Below are positions 1-7,620 of a stretch of 64,000 nucleotides of DNA, piece after piece. Below the pieces are notes generated by a model. The model saw only the letters and a program-made list of their open reading frames with translations. It was not told where the DNA came from and did not search any database. The stretch comes from Micrococcaceae bacterium Sec5.7. GTDB taxonomy: Bacteria; Actinomycetota; Actinomycetes; Actinomycetales; Micrococcaceae. Each line of letters begins with the position of its first letter. The first letter of the stretch is position 1. A program made the position numbers and the translations under genes. The stretch spans positions 2,604,001-2,668,000 of the forward strand of contig CP144169.1 of assembly GCA_039636785.1 (NCBI GenBank), in the 5' to 3' direction.

Positions 1-374
1 AGGTCAAGATTGTTGAACTCGAAGCTCTGCTCGGGGCCGGGCTCGCGTCCGGGAATTCTGGATTCGGCGTCTTCGGAAAGCGCATCGAAGCGGATCCGGC
101 TCTTGCGCCTTGCCTGGTCAAGGAAAAGGTTGGTGGTGATCCGGTGCAGCCAGCCGTCCAGCGTCCCTGGCTTGAAATTCTCCAGGGACCGGAAGACCCG
201 GACGAACACTTCCTGGGTGAGATCCTCGGCGTCGAACTTGTTCCCGGTGAGCCGGTAAGCCAGCCGGTAGACCTTGGCAGAGTGGTTGGTTACCACTTCT
301 TCCCAGGTTGGCCTGACCCAGTCGGCCGCGGAATCTTCAATTGCAGGGACAGGTGCCACAACTGATGCTGACAT
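1..374 (-). CDS. sigE: ECF RNA polymerase sigma factor, SigE-like (3' end outside window)
   Basis: Only the first 124 codons are inside the window; the gene runs off the left edge. The product reads as sigma-70 region 2: helix motifs VYRLAYRLTG, then DAEDLTQEVFVRVF (about residues 50-63), then the DGWLHRITTNLFLDQARRK stretch that contacts the -10 element. A linker rich in acidic and Pro residues follows, and region 4 would be in the missing part. The start ATG (372-374) has a GAGGGGAG Shine-Dalgarno about 6 nt upstream. ECF factors of this type direct envelope-stress transcription, and SigE is the closest match from memory. The divergent O-methyltransferase next door repeats the mycobacterial sigE/Rv1220c arrangement, which supports the SigE label. 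Which ECF subgroup it is cannot be proven from the N-terminal half. Confidence 0.9.
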   Translation of the reverse strand, partial: MSASVVAPVPAIEDSAADWVRPTWEEVVTNHSAKVYRLAYRLTGNKFDAEDLTQEVFVRVFRSLENFKPGTLDGWLHRITTNLFLDQARRKSRIRFDALSEDAESRIPGREPGPEQSFEFNNLD

Positions 375-679
375 CGTCCACTCCCCTCGTGGATGTACTA
401 ACGCCCGGATACTGCTGACGTCTATGGTTCGCCGCCGATCATCACCCGGATGAGCGGATGTCCATCATTTCAAAGTTGGCTGGGAATTTCCTGACTGCCA
501 CGGCACTTCAGCCCAAGGCGCAATGCCTGCCCCAGAACTCGCCCGCCACGCCGTGGCACAGGGGCTGCCGGAACAGTATCCGCAATCACATTCGGGCGCA
601 CCGTCACCTTCCGGTCCGGCACCGCCGGACACAGTACGCTGTAAGAAACCTGCACCCTTCCGCCCAGAAAGCGAATCCC
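375..679. other. Divergent intergenic region, sigE / O-methyltransferase
   Basis: This 305-base gap must carry the promoters of sigE (minus) and the O-methyltransferase (plus). An open frame continues upstream from the methyltransferase to about 458, but it has no recognisable protein and begins before any methyltransferase homology. I read it as non-coding leader. A GAACC...CGTT pair on the minus strand recalls an ECF promoter, but its spacing (about 22 nt) is too long to claim. No RNA gene or repeat is evident. Confidence 0.5.
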
Positions 680-1312
680 ATGAGCGCCGATAAGTCCACG
701 AGCTGGTCCTACGCAGAAGATCTGCCTGCCGAGGATGAGGTCCTGCTGCACGCGCGCGAACGTTCCTTCGAGCTGGGAGTGACGCCCATCGGTCGCGGTG
801 TGGGAGCAGTCCTGACTGTCCTGGCCGCAGCGTCAAAGGCACAGACCGCCGTCGAGATCGGCACCGGTGCCGGCATCTCGGGAGTCTGCATTCTTCGCGG
901 TCTCGGCCCTCAGGCCGTGCTGACCACCATCGACGTGGACGTGGAACACCTCAAAGCTGCCCGCGAGGCGTTCCAGGAGGCCGGCAGCCCCGCCAACCGC
1001 ACCCGCACCATTTCCGGCAGGGCCGGAGACGTTCTGCCGCGGTTGACTGACGCTGCCTACGATCTTGTGTTCATCGACGCTGACAAGCCCAGTTTCCCGG
1101 GCTACGTCGAGCAGGCCATCCGCCTGCTTAAGTCCGGCGGCCTGCTGATTATCAACGACGCCCTGGACAAGGACCGCGTTTCAAACCCGGCCGACCGTGA
1201 GTCCACCACCGTGGTTCTCCGTCAGGTGGGCAAGGCAATCCGCGACGACGACCGCCTCGCTTCCGCCATGCTGCCCACCGGCGATGGACTGCTGGTGGCA
1301 GTAAAAAAATAA
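680..1312 (+). CDS. SAM-dependent O-methyltransferase (Rv1220c-like, family 3)
   Basis: A 210-residue class I methyltransferase of the caffeoyl-CoA/catechol O-methyltransferase family (Methyltransf_3). The SAM-binding motif I is VEIGTGAGISG (about residues 64-74). An acidic residue after the next strand (TTIDVD) would bind the ribose, and motif VFIDADKPSFPGY carries the metal/catalytic Asp residues. Length matches the family (about 210-220 aa) when the ATG at 680 is used. The frame is open further upstream, but that extension has no family counterpart. The natural substrate is unknown. It is divergent from the ECF sigma gene, as in mycobacteria, which suggests but does not prove a link to envelope stress. 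The gene is convergent with DUF3117, with a hairpin between them. Confidence 0.85.
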   Translation: MSADKSTSWSYAEDLPAEDEVLLHARERSFELGVTPIGRGVGAVLTVLAAASKAQTAVEIGTGAGISGVCILRGLGPQAVLTTIDVDVEHLKAAREAFQEAGSPANRTRTISGRAGDVLPRLTDAAYDLVFIDADKPSFPGYVEQAIRLLKSGGLLIINDALDKDRVSNPADRESTTVVLRQVGKAIRDDDRLASAMLPTGDGLLVAVKK

Positions 1313-1349
1313 GGCAGGGCCCGCAGCCGTCCGGCCGCGGAACCTTGCC
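1313..1349. terminator. Probable bidirectional terminator hairpin
   Basis: GGCAGGG (1313-1319) pairs with CCTTGCC (1343-1349), with one G-U wobble. A second inner helix (CGC-GCC / GGC-GCG) closes the loop. It begins at the stop codon of the O-methyltransferase and lies just beyond the 3' end of the minus-strand DUF3117 gene, so it can serve both. There is no clear U-tract. Confidence 0.55.
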
Positions 1350-1357
1350 CTGTGAAG

Positions 1358-1525
1358 CTATTCAGTAACGCCGACGAGGCATTCCTTGAGGTTGGCCGCC
1401 TCTGCAGCGTTGAGTTCGACCACCAGCCGCCCTCCGCCTTCGAGCGGTACGCGCATGATCAGGCTGCGACCCTCTTTGGTCACTTCCATAGGGCCGTCGC
1501 CGGTGCGTGGTTTCATAGCCGCCAT
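1358..1525 (-). CDS. DUF3117 small conserved actinobacterial protein
   Basis: A 55-residue protein beginning MAAMKPRTGDGPMEVTKEG and continuing with RVPLEGGGRLVVELN, the hallmark of DUF3117. This family is nearly universal in Actinobacteria and includes, to my recollection, M. tuberculosis Rv1211. Biochemical function is not established. The ATG at 1525 is chosen because GGAGGGG lies 9 nt upstream. A TTG six codons earlier overlaps that Shine-Dalgarno and is rejected. The gene lies alone, convergent with the methyltransferase. The 233 bases upstream (1526-1758) hold its promoter region, including an AT-rich patch around 1640-1685, but no other gene. Confidence 0.9.
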   Translation of the reverse strand: MAAMKPRTGDGPMEVTKEGRSLIMRVPLEGGGRLVVELNAAEAANLKECLVGVTE

Positions 1526-1758
1526 GAGGAATTTCCCCTCCAATAGTCCCAGGACTTACCAGCCCGGCCGGGCTGTGTCCGCGAAGTCAAACAAGCCGCT
1601 AGGGCGGCCGGTACGGCAGCCGCCACAGCTGAACATTTTCGAATACTATTTGTTCTTGCTTGACCTCTATTATCCTGTAATTACCCGTCCGTAGCTAATC
1701 GATGGACATTCACGTCAACGGCGAATCCCGCAGTTCGCAGCTTCGGCCCGGAACGGAA

Positions 1759-3006
1759 TCATGGCGGATAGTCCCCGCCACCCGGTAATTGGGCCCAAGC
1801 CCACAGCCAGACAATCCAGACGATCTGCAGCAGCACGAACATGGTGACCACAGCGCCGCGGTATGCGCGCGAGCGCGAGACGAACGCTGCGCTGAGTGCC
1901 AGCGGAAACAGTGGCAGCAGCATCCTGAAAGTGCTGGTCTGCGGGTGCAGGAACATCACCAGATAGCCCATGTAGCAGACGCACCAAAGCCGAAGTTCAG
2001 TGCCCAGCAGCACCACGGGCCGTGACATCATCAGAAGGGCGAACAGTCCAGCGAAGACAAACGGCGCTAAGACCCCCAGCACTGGCCCGAACAGCTGGAC
2101 CCCGGTGTCGAACCATGGCTTGAAGGGCACCAGATCCTGCCCTCGCCAGACAGTTTCCGTCTTGGTGTACGCCCCCACGTCCCCTGTAGCAGCCCAGGCC
2201 ATGGCCGGCCACATCACGGCACCGGCTCCGCTGACCACCGTGAGCCCGGCCAACGACCAGAGCTCGCGGGGACTGTGGTTTCCGGCACCACGGTCGCGGC
2301 TGCGCTGCCAGAGCCGATACAGGAGGAGCAGACCGATCATGACTGCAAACGGGACACCGGTGGGTCTGGACAAGCACATTAACAGCACCACGGGCATGGC
2401 CCAAAGGTATTGGCGCCTCACCACCAGCAGCAGCGAGGAGGCGAGCAGCAGAAGGTTCATGGGCTCTGCATAGGGCACCTGCAGCACAGCGGAGACAGGG
2501 AACGTGGCGAAGAAAACCACAGCCCATAGCGCGGGGCCGTGCGTGGTCAGGTGACGGAAGATCCTGTACACCACCACTGCGGCACCCAGACCGGCCAACA
2601 TTGCCACAAGCGTCAGCGACGCCGCCGGTTTGATGCCTGTCACTGCAGAGAATGCACGCGACAGGATCGGAAACAACGGGTAGAAGGCCCAGGTGTTCTC
2701 CGTGACATTGCCGGCGTCGTCCGTGGGAAGTTCCGCAGGGTAACCATTGCTGATGACCTGGCCATACCAGCGCGCATCCCAAATGTTGATGAAGTTCCAG
2801 TAGTCGGGTTTAGCCGGAAACCATGGGTTGATGTCCTGATGCAGGGCAGCGGCCATAAAGATGCAGGCGCTGACTATCCTGGCGGCAACGTAGAGAGCGG
2901 AAACCTGGACCCACCAGGGCCAGCGCCCGATGCTGGCTGCAAATCCTGAAGCCTTGTCCCGGATCGGCTCCATCAGACTCCGTGGTGTCGCGGAAGGCCC
3001 GTTCAA
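1759..3006 (-). CDS. GT-C membrane glycosyltransferase, PIG-V-like mannosyltransferase
   Basis: A 415-residue multipass membrane protein with about 9-10 hydrophobic segments, beginning with WPWWVQVSALYVAARIVSA. The large first extracytoplasmic loop holds WDARWYGQVI (about residues 76-85), resembling the WDxxWY signature of PIG-V-type GT-C mannosyltransferases that use polyprenyl-phosphate sugars. Later segments include PVSAVLQVPYAEPMNLLLL and LSRPTGVPFAVMIGL, also typical of this group. Likely role is transfer of mannose to a cell-wall glycolipid or glycoprotein at the outer face of the membrane, but donor and acceptor are not defined by the sequence. The start overlaps the stop of the DivIVA-domain gene by 4 nt (ATGA), so the two are translationally coupled. 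Confidence 0.75.
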   Translation of the reverse strand: MNGPSATPRSLMEPIRDKASGFAASIGRWPWWVQVSALYVAARIVSACIFMAAALHQDINPWFPAKPDYWNFINIWDARWYGQVISNGYPAELPTDDAGNVTENTWAFYPLFPILSRAFSAVTGIKPAASLTLVAMLAGLGAAVVVYRIFRHLTTHGPALWAVVFFATFPVSAVLQVPYAEPMNLLLLASSLLLVVRRQYLWAMPVVLLMCLSRPTGVPFAVMIGLLLLYRLWQRSRDRGAGNHSPRELWSLAGLTVVSGAGAVMWPAMAWAATGDVGAYTKTETVWRGQDLVPFKPWFDTGVQLFGPVLGVLAPFVFAGLFALLMMSRPVVLLGTELRLWCVCYMGYLVMFLHPQTSTFRMLLPLFPLALSAAFVSRSRAYRGAVVTMFVLLQIVWIVWLWAWAQLPGGGDYPP

Positions 3007-3362
3007 GGCCCCTCCTCCAAAACTGCCAGCCCCGATCGGAGCCTGCTGTTGAGCCGCTCGATTTCTGCGTCCTTGGCGGCCAGCTGGTCCCGCAGTTCGT
3101 CCAGCACCTGGTCCACTTGGTCCATCCGGTATCCGCGGAGACCCAGGGCAAAACGCACGCGGTCGACGTCGGCCGGCTCCGCCGCCGCCGGAAGCAACAC
3201 AGCCGGCAGAGACGCCACCGGTTCGTCGAATCCATCGTCGATTTGTTTACCGCCCGCCTGCCGGTTCCTGAATATTCCAGGCGCCGTGCCAACGCCGACA
3301 CACACCGTGACGCCGATCAGGGCGATGGCGAGGAATACCAGAAAGAAGCTCACAGCACCCAT
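3003..3362 (-). CDS. Membrane-anchored DivIVA-domain protein
   Basis: A 119-residue protein with one N-terminal membrane segment (about residues 4-25, VSFFLVFLAIALIGVTVCV), a variable acidic linker, then FALGLRGYRMDQVDQVLDEL (about 75-94). The latter is the short DivIVA-domain motif (F..sLRGYd..qVD.fLd.l), followed by a helix likely to form a coiled coil. Such proteins may localise to curved membrane or poles, but that is inference. It lies 23 nt after the LOG gene and overlaps the downstream glycosyltransferase by 4 nt, forming a LOG / DivIVA-like / GT operon. A similar small membrane protein (Rv1209) lies near the LOG gene of M. tuberculosis, as I recall. Confidence 0.8.
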   Translation of the reverse strand: MGAVSFFLVFLAIALIGVTVCVGVGTAPGIFRNRQAGGKQIDDGFDEPVASLPAVLLPAAAEPADVDRVRFALGLRGYRMDQVDQVLDELRDQLAAKDAEIERLNSRLRSGLAVLEEGP

Positions 3363-3385
3363 CGTGCCAGATCCCGGCGTGCTTG

Positions 3386-4171
3386 CTACTCAGGCCGCTG
3401 ATCGCCGTTGACAGACGGGGCGCGCACGGTGCCGTGGAGCACCAGATCAACCGCCTCGCCGGGATCATCAACTACCTGGATCAGATCCAGATCTTTTTCC
3501 GACACCATTCCCTCGGCAACCAGGGTGCCCCGGATCCACTCGATCATGGGCCCCCAGAATGCCGTGCCCAGAAGCACGATGGGGAAGGACGTAACCTTCC
3601 GGGTCTGGACGAGCACCATGGCTTCGAAGAGCTCATCGAGCGTACCCAGGCCGCCGGGCAGCACGATGAAGCCCTGCGCATACTTCACGAACATGGTCTT
3701 CCGGGCGAAGAAATAGCGGAAGTTGATGCCAAGATCCACCCACTGGTTCAGGCCCTGCTCGAACGGTAGCTCGATACCGAGCCCAACCGAAACGCCGTTG
3801 CCATCCACCGCGCCCTTGTTGGCGGCCTCCATGGAACCCGGACCGCCACCGGTGATGACGGCGACCCCGGCTGCTGCGAGTTTGCGGCCTACTTCCACGC
3901 CCATTTCGTAGTAGGGGCTGCCAGGTCTGGTGCGGGCAGAACCGAAGACGCTGACTGCGGGGCCCAGATCCGCAAGAGCCCCGAAGCCCTCGACAAATTC
4001 GCTCTGGATGCGCAACACGCGCCAGGGATCGGTGTGGATGAACTGACCCGTGCCCTTGGTATCAAGCAGACGCTGATCCGACATTTCCACGGCCGCCTGC
4101 TTGCGGCGAAGCTCAAGCGGCCCCTTATGTCGTGGCTGGGAAGATTTGGCTGGGTCTGCGTTGATGCTCAT
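3386..4171 (-). CDS. LOG family protein (TIGR00730), nucleoside 5'-monophosphate phosphoribohydrolase
   Basis: A 261-residue Rossmann-fold protein with the two LOG hallmarks: GGGPGSMEAANKGA (about residues 103-116) and PGGLGTLDELFEAMVLVQT (about 172-190), the PGGxGTxxE catalytic motif. Family members release free cytokinin-type bases from riboside monophosphates or act as lysine decarboxylase-like proteins of unclear role; the bacterial substrate is uncertain. The first gene of a three-gene operon. Its ATG is preceded, at exactly 6 nt, by a TAGCCT -10 hexamer (minus strand, 4178-4183) with no purine-rich ribosome site, indicating a leaderless mRNA. It is divergent from gluA. Confidence 0.85.
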   Translation of the reverse strand: MSINADPAKSSQPRHKGPLELRRKQAAVEMSDQRLLDTKGTGQFIHTDPWRVLRIQSEFVEGFGALADLGPAVSVFGSARTRPGSPYYEMGVEVGRKLAAAGVAVITGGGPGSMEAANKGAVDGNGVSVGLGIELPFEQGLNQWVDLGINFRYFFARKTMFVKYAQGFIVLPGGLGTLDELFEAMVLVQTRKVTSFPIVLLGTAFWGPMIEWIRGTLVAEGMVSEKDLDLIQVVDDPGEAVDLVLHGTVRAPSVNGDQRPE

Positions 4172-4177
4172 CCCCCA

Positions 4178-4270
4178 AGGCTAGCCTGCTGAACTGCAGG
4201 TATCTCTTCAATTACGATCTGCAGGAAGTTGGAGTGATTCCCGTCATTGGTGACCAATGTTCGCTAGATT
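4178..4270. promoter_or_regulatory. Divergent promoter region LOG / gluA, both leaderless
   Basis: On the minus strand TAGCCT (4178-4183) ends 6 nt before the LOG ATG. On the plus strand TAGATT (4265-4270) ends 6 nt before the gluA ATG at 4277. Neither start has a convincing Shine-Dalgarno. A 6-7 nt distance from the -10 element puts the transcription start on the first base of the start codon. Confidence 0.65.
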
Positions 4271-4276
4271 CTTCTT

Positions 4277-5032
4277 ATGACTACTCAAGTGCCCGGCGAT
4301 GCGCTCGTCTCCCTGAATGCTGTCAATAAGCACTACGGCCAGCTGCATGTTCTGAAGGACATCAACCTGCATGTCAGCAAGGGCGACGTGGTTGTAGTCA
4401 TCGGACCTTCAGGCTCGGGCAAGTCCACCCTTTGCCGCGCCATCAACCGTCTGGAAACCATCGACGACGGTTCAATCTCCATCGACGGAATGCTGCTGCC
4501 TGAAGAAGGCAAGGAACTCGCCCGACTCCGCGCCGACGTCGGCATGGTGTTCCAGTCGTTCAACCTCTTCGCGCACAAGACCATCCTGGAGAACGTGACC
4601 CTGGGACCCATAAAGGTCAAGGGCATCCCCAAGGCGCAGGCGGAAAAGGAAGCCATGGCGATCCTCGAGCGCGTCGGCGTCGGAGTCCAGGCGCCTAAAC
4701 TTCCGGCCCAGCTGTCCGGCGGCCAGCAGCAGCGTGTGGCAATCGCCCGGGCCCTGGCCATGAAGCCGAAGGTCATGCTTTTTGACGAGCCCACTTCTGC
4801 GCTGGACCCGGAAATGATCAACGAGGTCCTGGATGTCATGATCCAGCTAGCCAAGGAGGGCATGACCATGATCGTGGTCACCCACGAGATGGGCTTTGCC
4901 CGCAAGGCAGCAGACCGCGTGGTGTTTATGGCTGACGGCCAGATCGTCGAAGATGCCACCCCGGAAGAGTTTTTCACCAATCCCCAGAGCACCCGGGCGA
5001 AGGACTTCCTGTCCAAGCTCCTCACTCACTGA
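4277..5032 (+). CDS. gluA: Glutamate ABC importer, ATP-binding protein
   Basis: A 251-residue ATPase of the polar amino-acid uptake family. Walker A is GPSGSGKST (about residues 43-51), the Q-loop lies in [17 protein letters not shown], the signature is [17 protein letters not shown] (about 147-163), Walker B is [14 protein letters not shown], and the switch His is in VVTHEMGFA. It energises uptake together with the permeases encoded by gluC and gluD and the lipoprotein encoded by gluB. Gene order A-B-C-D is that of the Corynebacterium glutamicum gluABCD operon, on which the glutamate assignment rests; related solutes (glutamine, aspartate) cannot be excluded. Translation probably begins leaderless at ATG 4277. 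Confidence 0.92.
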   Translation: MTTQVPGDALVSLNAVNKHYGQLHVLKDINLHVSKGDVVVVIGPSGSGKSTLCRAINRLETIDDGSISIDGMLLPEEGKELARLRADVGMVFQSFNLFAHKTILENVTLGPIKVKGIPKAQAEKEAMAILERVGVGVQAPKLPAQLSGGQQQRVAIARALAMKPKVMLFDEPTSALDPEMINEVLDVMIQLAKEGMTMIVVTHEMGFARKAADRVVFMADGQIVEDATPEEFFTNPQSTRAKDFLSKLLTH

Positions 5033-5089
5033 CATCCCTCCGAGTTCGCACCCTGGCCGTTTCGGCGGCCGCCCAATGAAAGGAATGTT

Positions 5090-5974
5090 ATGAAGGCATT
5101 TTTGACCCGAAGGAAGTCCCTTCTGGTAGCAGCATCCGCAGCCCTCGCTCTGACTCTGAGCGCTTGTGGCGGCGGCACCGGAGGTGGCACCAATCCCAAG
5201 CCGGCAGAGAAGCCAAGCTTCGCGGCGGGCACCACCATGGAGAAGATCGCCGCCGCGGGAAGCATCAAAATCGGCACCAAGTTCGATCAGCCACTCTTCG
5301 GCCAGGTCGGCCTGGACAACAAGCCGGTTGGCTTCGACGTTGAAATCGGCAAATTGATTGCCGCCAAGCTCGGAATTGCTGCTGACAAGATCGAATGGTC
5401 TGAAACGGTCTCGGCCAACAGAGAACCTTTCATTGAGCAGGGCAAGGTGGACCTTGTTATTGCCACTTACACCATCAACGACAAGCGCAAGAAGGTCGTC
5501 AGCTTCGCAGGCCCGTACTACGAAGCAGGCCAGGCCCTGATGGTGAACAAGGACAACACCGACATCACCAAGCCGGAGGACGTCAAGGGCAAGAAGGTCT
5601 GCTCCGTTACCGGCTCCACCCCGGCCGGCACCATCGTGGAAAAGTATGGAGCGGTCCTGGTACCTGCTGCAACCTACTCCGCCTGCCTTGAGCCGCTGCG
5701 CAACAAGCAGGTTGAAGCCATCACAACCGACAACGTCATTCTGGCCGGCCTGGTAGACAAGGAACCGGATGCCTTCAAGCTGGCATCCGAGGAGACCTTC
5801 ACCAAGGAGCCTTACGGCATCGGTTTGAAGAAAGACGACACCGAGTTCCGGAACTGGATCAACGACCAGCTGGAGGCGTTCGGCAAGGACGGATCCTACA
5901 AGAAGGCCTGGGCAGACACCGCGGGCACGGTCATTAAGACGGCTCCCGAGCTCCCGGCCATCGACCGCTACTAA
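5090..5974 (+). CDS. gluB: Glutamate ABC importer, substrate-binding lipoprotein
   Basis: A 294-residue family 3 extracellular solute-binding protein. The signal peptide carries RRK, a hydrophobic core and the lipobox LSAC with lipidated Cys26, followed by a GGGTGGG linker. The body shows IKIGTKFDQPLFGQ, PVGFDVEIGKLIAAKLG and VDLVIATYTINDKRKKVVSF, the usual ligand-cleft segments of amino-acid binding proteins. A strong ribosome site (AAAGGAATGTT) precedes ATG 5090. It sits 57 nt after gluA and 96 nt before gluC, and the latter gap holds a perfect 14-bp hairpin that probably protects or terminates the gluAB transcript so that binding protein exceeds permease. Confidence 0.92.
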   Translation: MKAFLTRRKSLLVAASAALALTLSACGGGTGGGTNPKPAEKPSFAAGTTMEKIAAAGSIKIGTKFDQPLFGQVGLDNKPVGFDVEIGKLIAAKLGIAADKIEWSETVSANREPFIEQGKVDLVIATYTINDKRKKVVSFAGPYYEAGQALMVNKDNTDITKPEDVKGKKVCSVTGSTPAGTIVEKYGAVLVPAATYSACLEPLRNKQVEAITTDNVILAGLVDKEPDAFKLASEETFTKEPYGIGLKKDDTEFRNWINDQLEAFGKDGSYKKAWADTAGTVIKTAPELPAIDRY

Positions 5975-5980
5975 GCGTGT

Positions 5981-6024
5981 GGCGGTTACCGGAGGTCGCG
6001 CTCATCGCGGCTCCGGTAACCGCC
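5981..6024 (+). terminator. Intercistronic hairpin gluB-gluC
   Basis: GGCGGTTACCGGAG (5981-5994) and CTCCGGTAACCGCC (6011-6024) form a perfect 14-bp stem. An inner CGCG/CGCG helix sits in the loop. No U-tract follows, so it is more likely an RNA-stability or attenuation element than a full terminator. It begins 6 nt after the gluB stop codon. Confidence 0.75.
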
Positions 6025-6070
6025 GCTCCCGTCTACCGCTCCACTCCCCCAGACGCAGCCGAAGGAACCT

Positions 6071-6721
6071 ATGGACGCCATCATCGAAAGCCTCCCTCTT
6101 TATTGGAACGGCTTTCTTAGAACTCTTTTCCTGTCTGCAGTTTCCGGAGTGATCGCGCTGCTGGCGGGCACACTGCTGGCCGCCGCCAGGGTCTCACCTG
6201 TGGCGGCCTTGCGCGGATTCAGCATGACCTACGTGGAAATACTGCGGAACACCCCACTCACAATTGCGTTCTTCTTTGCTGCCATTGTGCTGCCCAGGTT
6301 GGGAGTGAAGTTCGAACAGTTTGAGGTCGGGGCCATTATGGCCCTGAGTGCTTACACTGCAGCCTTCATCGCCGAGGCGGTCCGATCCGGCGTCAACAGC
6401 GTTCCGGTAGGACAGGCTGAAGCCGCCCGCAGTGTTGGAATGCAGTTCGGCCAGGTGCTGTCGCTGATTATTCTTCCGCAGGCCGTCCGCACAGTGATTC
6501 CGCCTCTCATCAATATCCTGATCGCCCTGGTCAAGAACTCATCCGTTGCCGGTGCATTCTTTGTTCTTGAACTGTTTGGCTACGGTCGCCAGCTGGCAAA
6601 CTCGAACGGCGATCAGGTGATGGCGGTGCTGCTCGGCGTGGCATTCTTCTACCTCCTTATTACCGTACCCCTGGGCATACTGGCCAGCACCGTCGAACGA
6701 AAGGTGGCGATCTCCCGATGA
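6071..6721 (+). CDS. gluC: Glutamate ABC importer, permease subunit
   Basis: A 216-residue HisM/GlnP-type inner-membrane permease with about five membrane segments. The N-terminal substrate-domain motif FLRTLFLSAVSGVIALLAGT is followed by VEILRNTPLTIAFFF. The EAA loop that docks on the ATPase reads EAARSVGMQFGQVLSLIILPQ (about residues 117-137). It pairs with gluD as a heterodimer in the membrane. Start ATG 6071 has GAAGGAACC upstream. The stop codon overlaps the gluD start (ATGA, 6718-6721), so translation of the two permeases is coupled. Confidence 0.9.
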   Translation: MDAIIESLPLYWNGFLRTLFLSAVSGVIALLAGTLLAAARVSPVAALRGFSMTYVEILRNTPLTIAFFFAAIVLPRLGVKFEQFEVGAIMALSAYTAAFIAEAVRSGVNSVPVGQAEAARSVGMQFGQVLSLIILPQAVRTVIPPLINILIALVKNSSVAGAFFVLELFGYGRQLANSNGDQVMAVLLGVAFFYLLITVPLGILASTVERKVAISR

Positions 6722-7557
6722 GCTCAGTTCTCTACGATGTGCCTGGGCCAAAAGCCCGCCGCGTATCCCTGATTGGTTCGGTGATAGGCGTGGTGGTCAT
6801 TGCCGGCCTGCTGGCCTGGGGCATCTCCATCCTTGCTCAACAGGGAATCTTTGAGGGCAGGCGCTGGGCCATCTTCGGCCGCCTGGACGTCTGGTCGCTG
6901 ATCGGAAACGGCATCGGCGCCACCCTGAGTGCGGCGGCAGTTGCAGCGGTTGTCGCGTTCCCTTTGGGCCTGTTGTTCTGCCTCCTGCGCATCTCCGACA
7001 TCGCGGCCATCCGCATTCCCGCGCGCATAGTCCTCGAGTTCCTGCGCGGCATGCCGGTGGTCCTGATGATGCTGTTTGTGCTCTTGGTTTTCGGCACCAA
7101 CCAGTTCATCGCCGTTGTTGCCGGACTGGTCCTCTACAACGCAGCCGTCTTTGCTGAGATCATCCGGGCGGGCATCCAATCGCTGCCCAAGGGGCAGCGG
7201 GAGGCTGGCCTCACCGTTGGACTGACGAGCTTCCAGTCACGCATGATCATCGAACTGCCACAGGCCATCCGTCGGATGATGCCTTCCTTGGTGGCTCAGC
7301 TGGTGGTGCTGCTCAAGGACACCTCGCTGGGCTATATCGTCGCCTACGGGGAGCTGCTCCGCGCAGTGCAGGTCATGGCCGACTTCCTGGGCACGCAGTA
7401 CTTGTTCCCGATCTTCTTCGTCGCCGCTGCGATCTACATCGCCATCAACCTTTGTGTGTCCCGGCTGGCAATCTGGATCGAACGCCGCGGTTCCAAAAAG
7501 GCCGCCGGCGGCGTGGCCAAAGTACCCGCTGCAGGAGTGGCACCTGCAATCAGGTGA
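6718..7557 (+). CDS. gluD: Glutamate ABC importer, permease subunit
   Basis: A 279-residue permease of the same family as GluC, with an N-terminal membrane helix (LIGSVIGVVVIAGLLAWGIS), the conserved VLEFLRGMPVVLMMLFVLL segment, and an EAA-type loop EAGLTVGLTSFQSRMIIELPQ (about residues 161-181). The C-terminus ends in a short basic tail. It is the last gene of gluABCD and is convergent with dapE, whose stop lies 63 nt away. GluD is somewhat longer than GluC because of extra N- and C-terminal residues, as in C. glutamicum. Confidence 0.9.
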   Translation: MSSVLYDVPGPKARRVSLIGSVIGVVVIAGLLAWGISILAQQGIFEGRRWAIFGRLDVWSLIGNGIGATLSAAAVAAVVAFPLGLLFCLLRISDIAAIRIPARIVLEFLRGMPVVLMMLFVLLVFGTNQFIAVVAGLVLYNAAVFAEIIRAGIQSLPKGQREAGLTVGLTSFQSRMIIELPQAIRRMMPSLVAQLVVLLKDTSLGYIVAYGELLRAVQVMADFLGTQYLFPIFFVAAAIYIAINLCVSRLAIWIERRGSKKAAGGVAKVPAAGVAPAIR

Positions 7558-7620
7558 GCGCCGCAGACATGGAGTAGGCCCGCACCCGGACGGCTGCTGG
7601 CCCCACGCTCCCAGCGCGTA

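Noticed and set aside
420..450. ECF-type promoter (GAACC...CGTT) before sigE
   Set aside because: Spacing of about 22 nt is too long for the known ECF consensus.
458..679. Upstream extension of the O-methyltransferase frame by 74 codons
   Set aside because: The extension has no counterpart in the family, and the ATG at 680 gives normal length.
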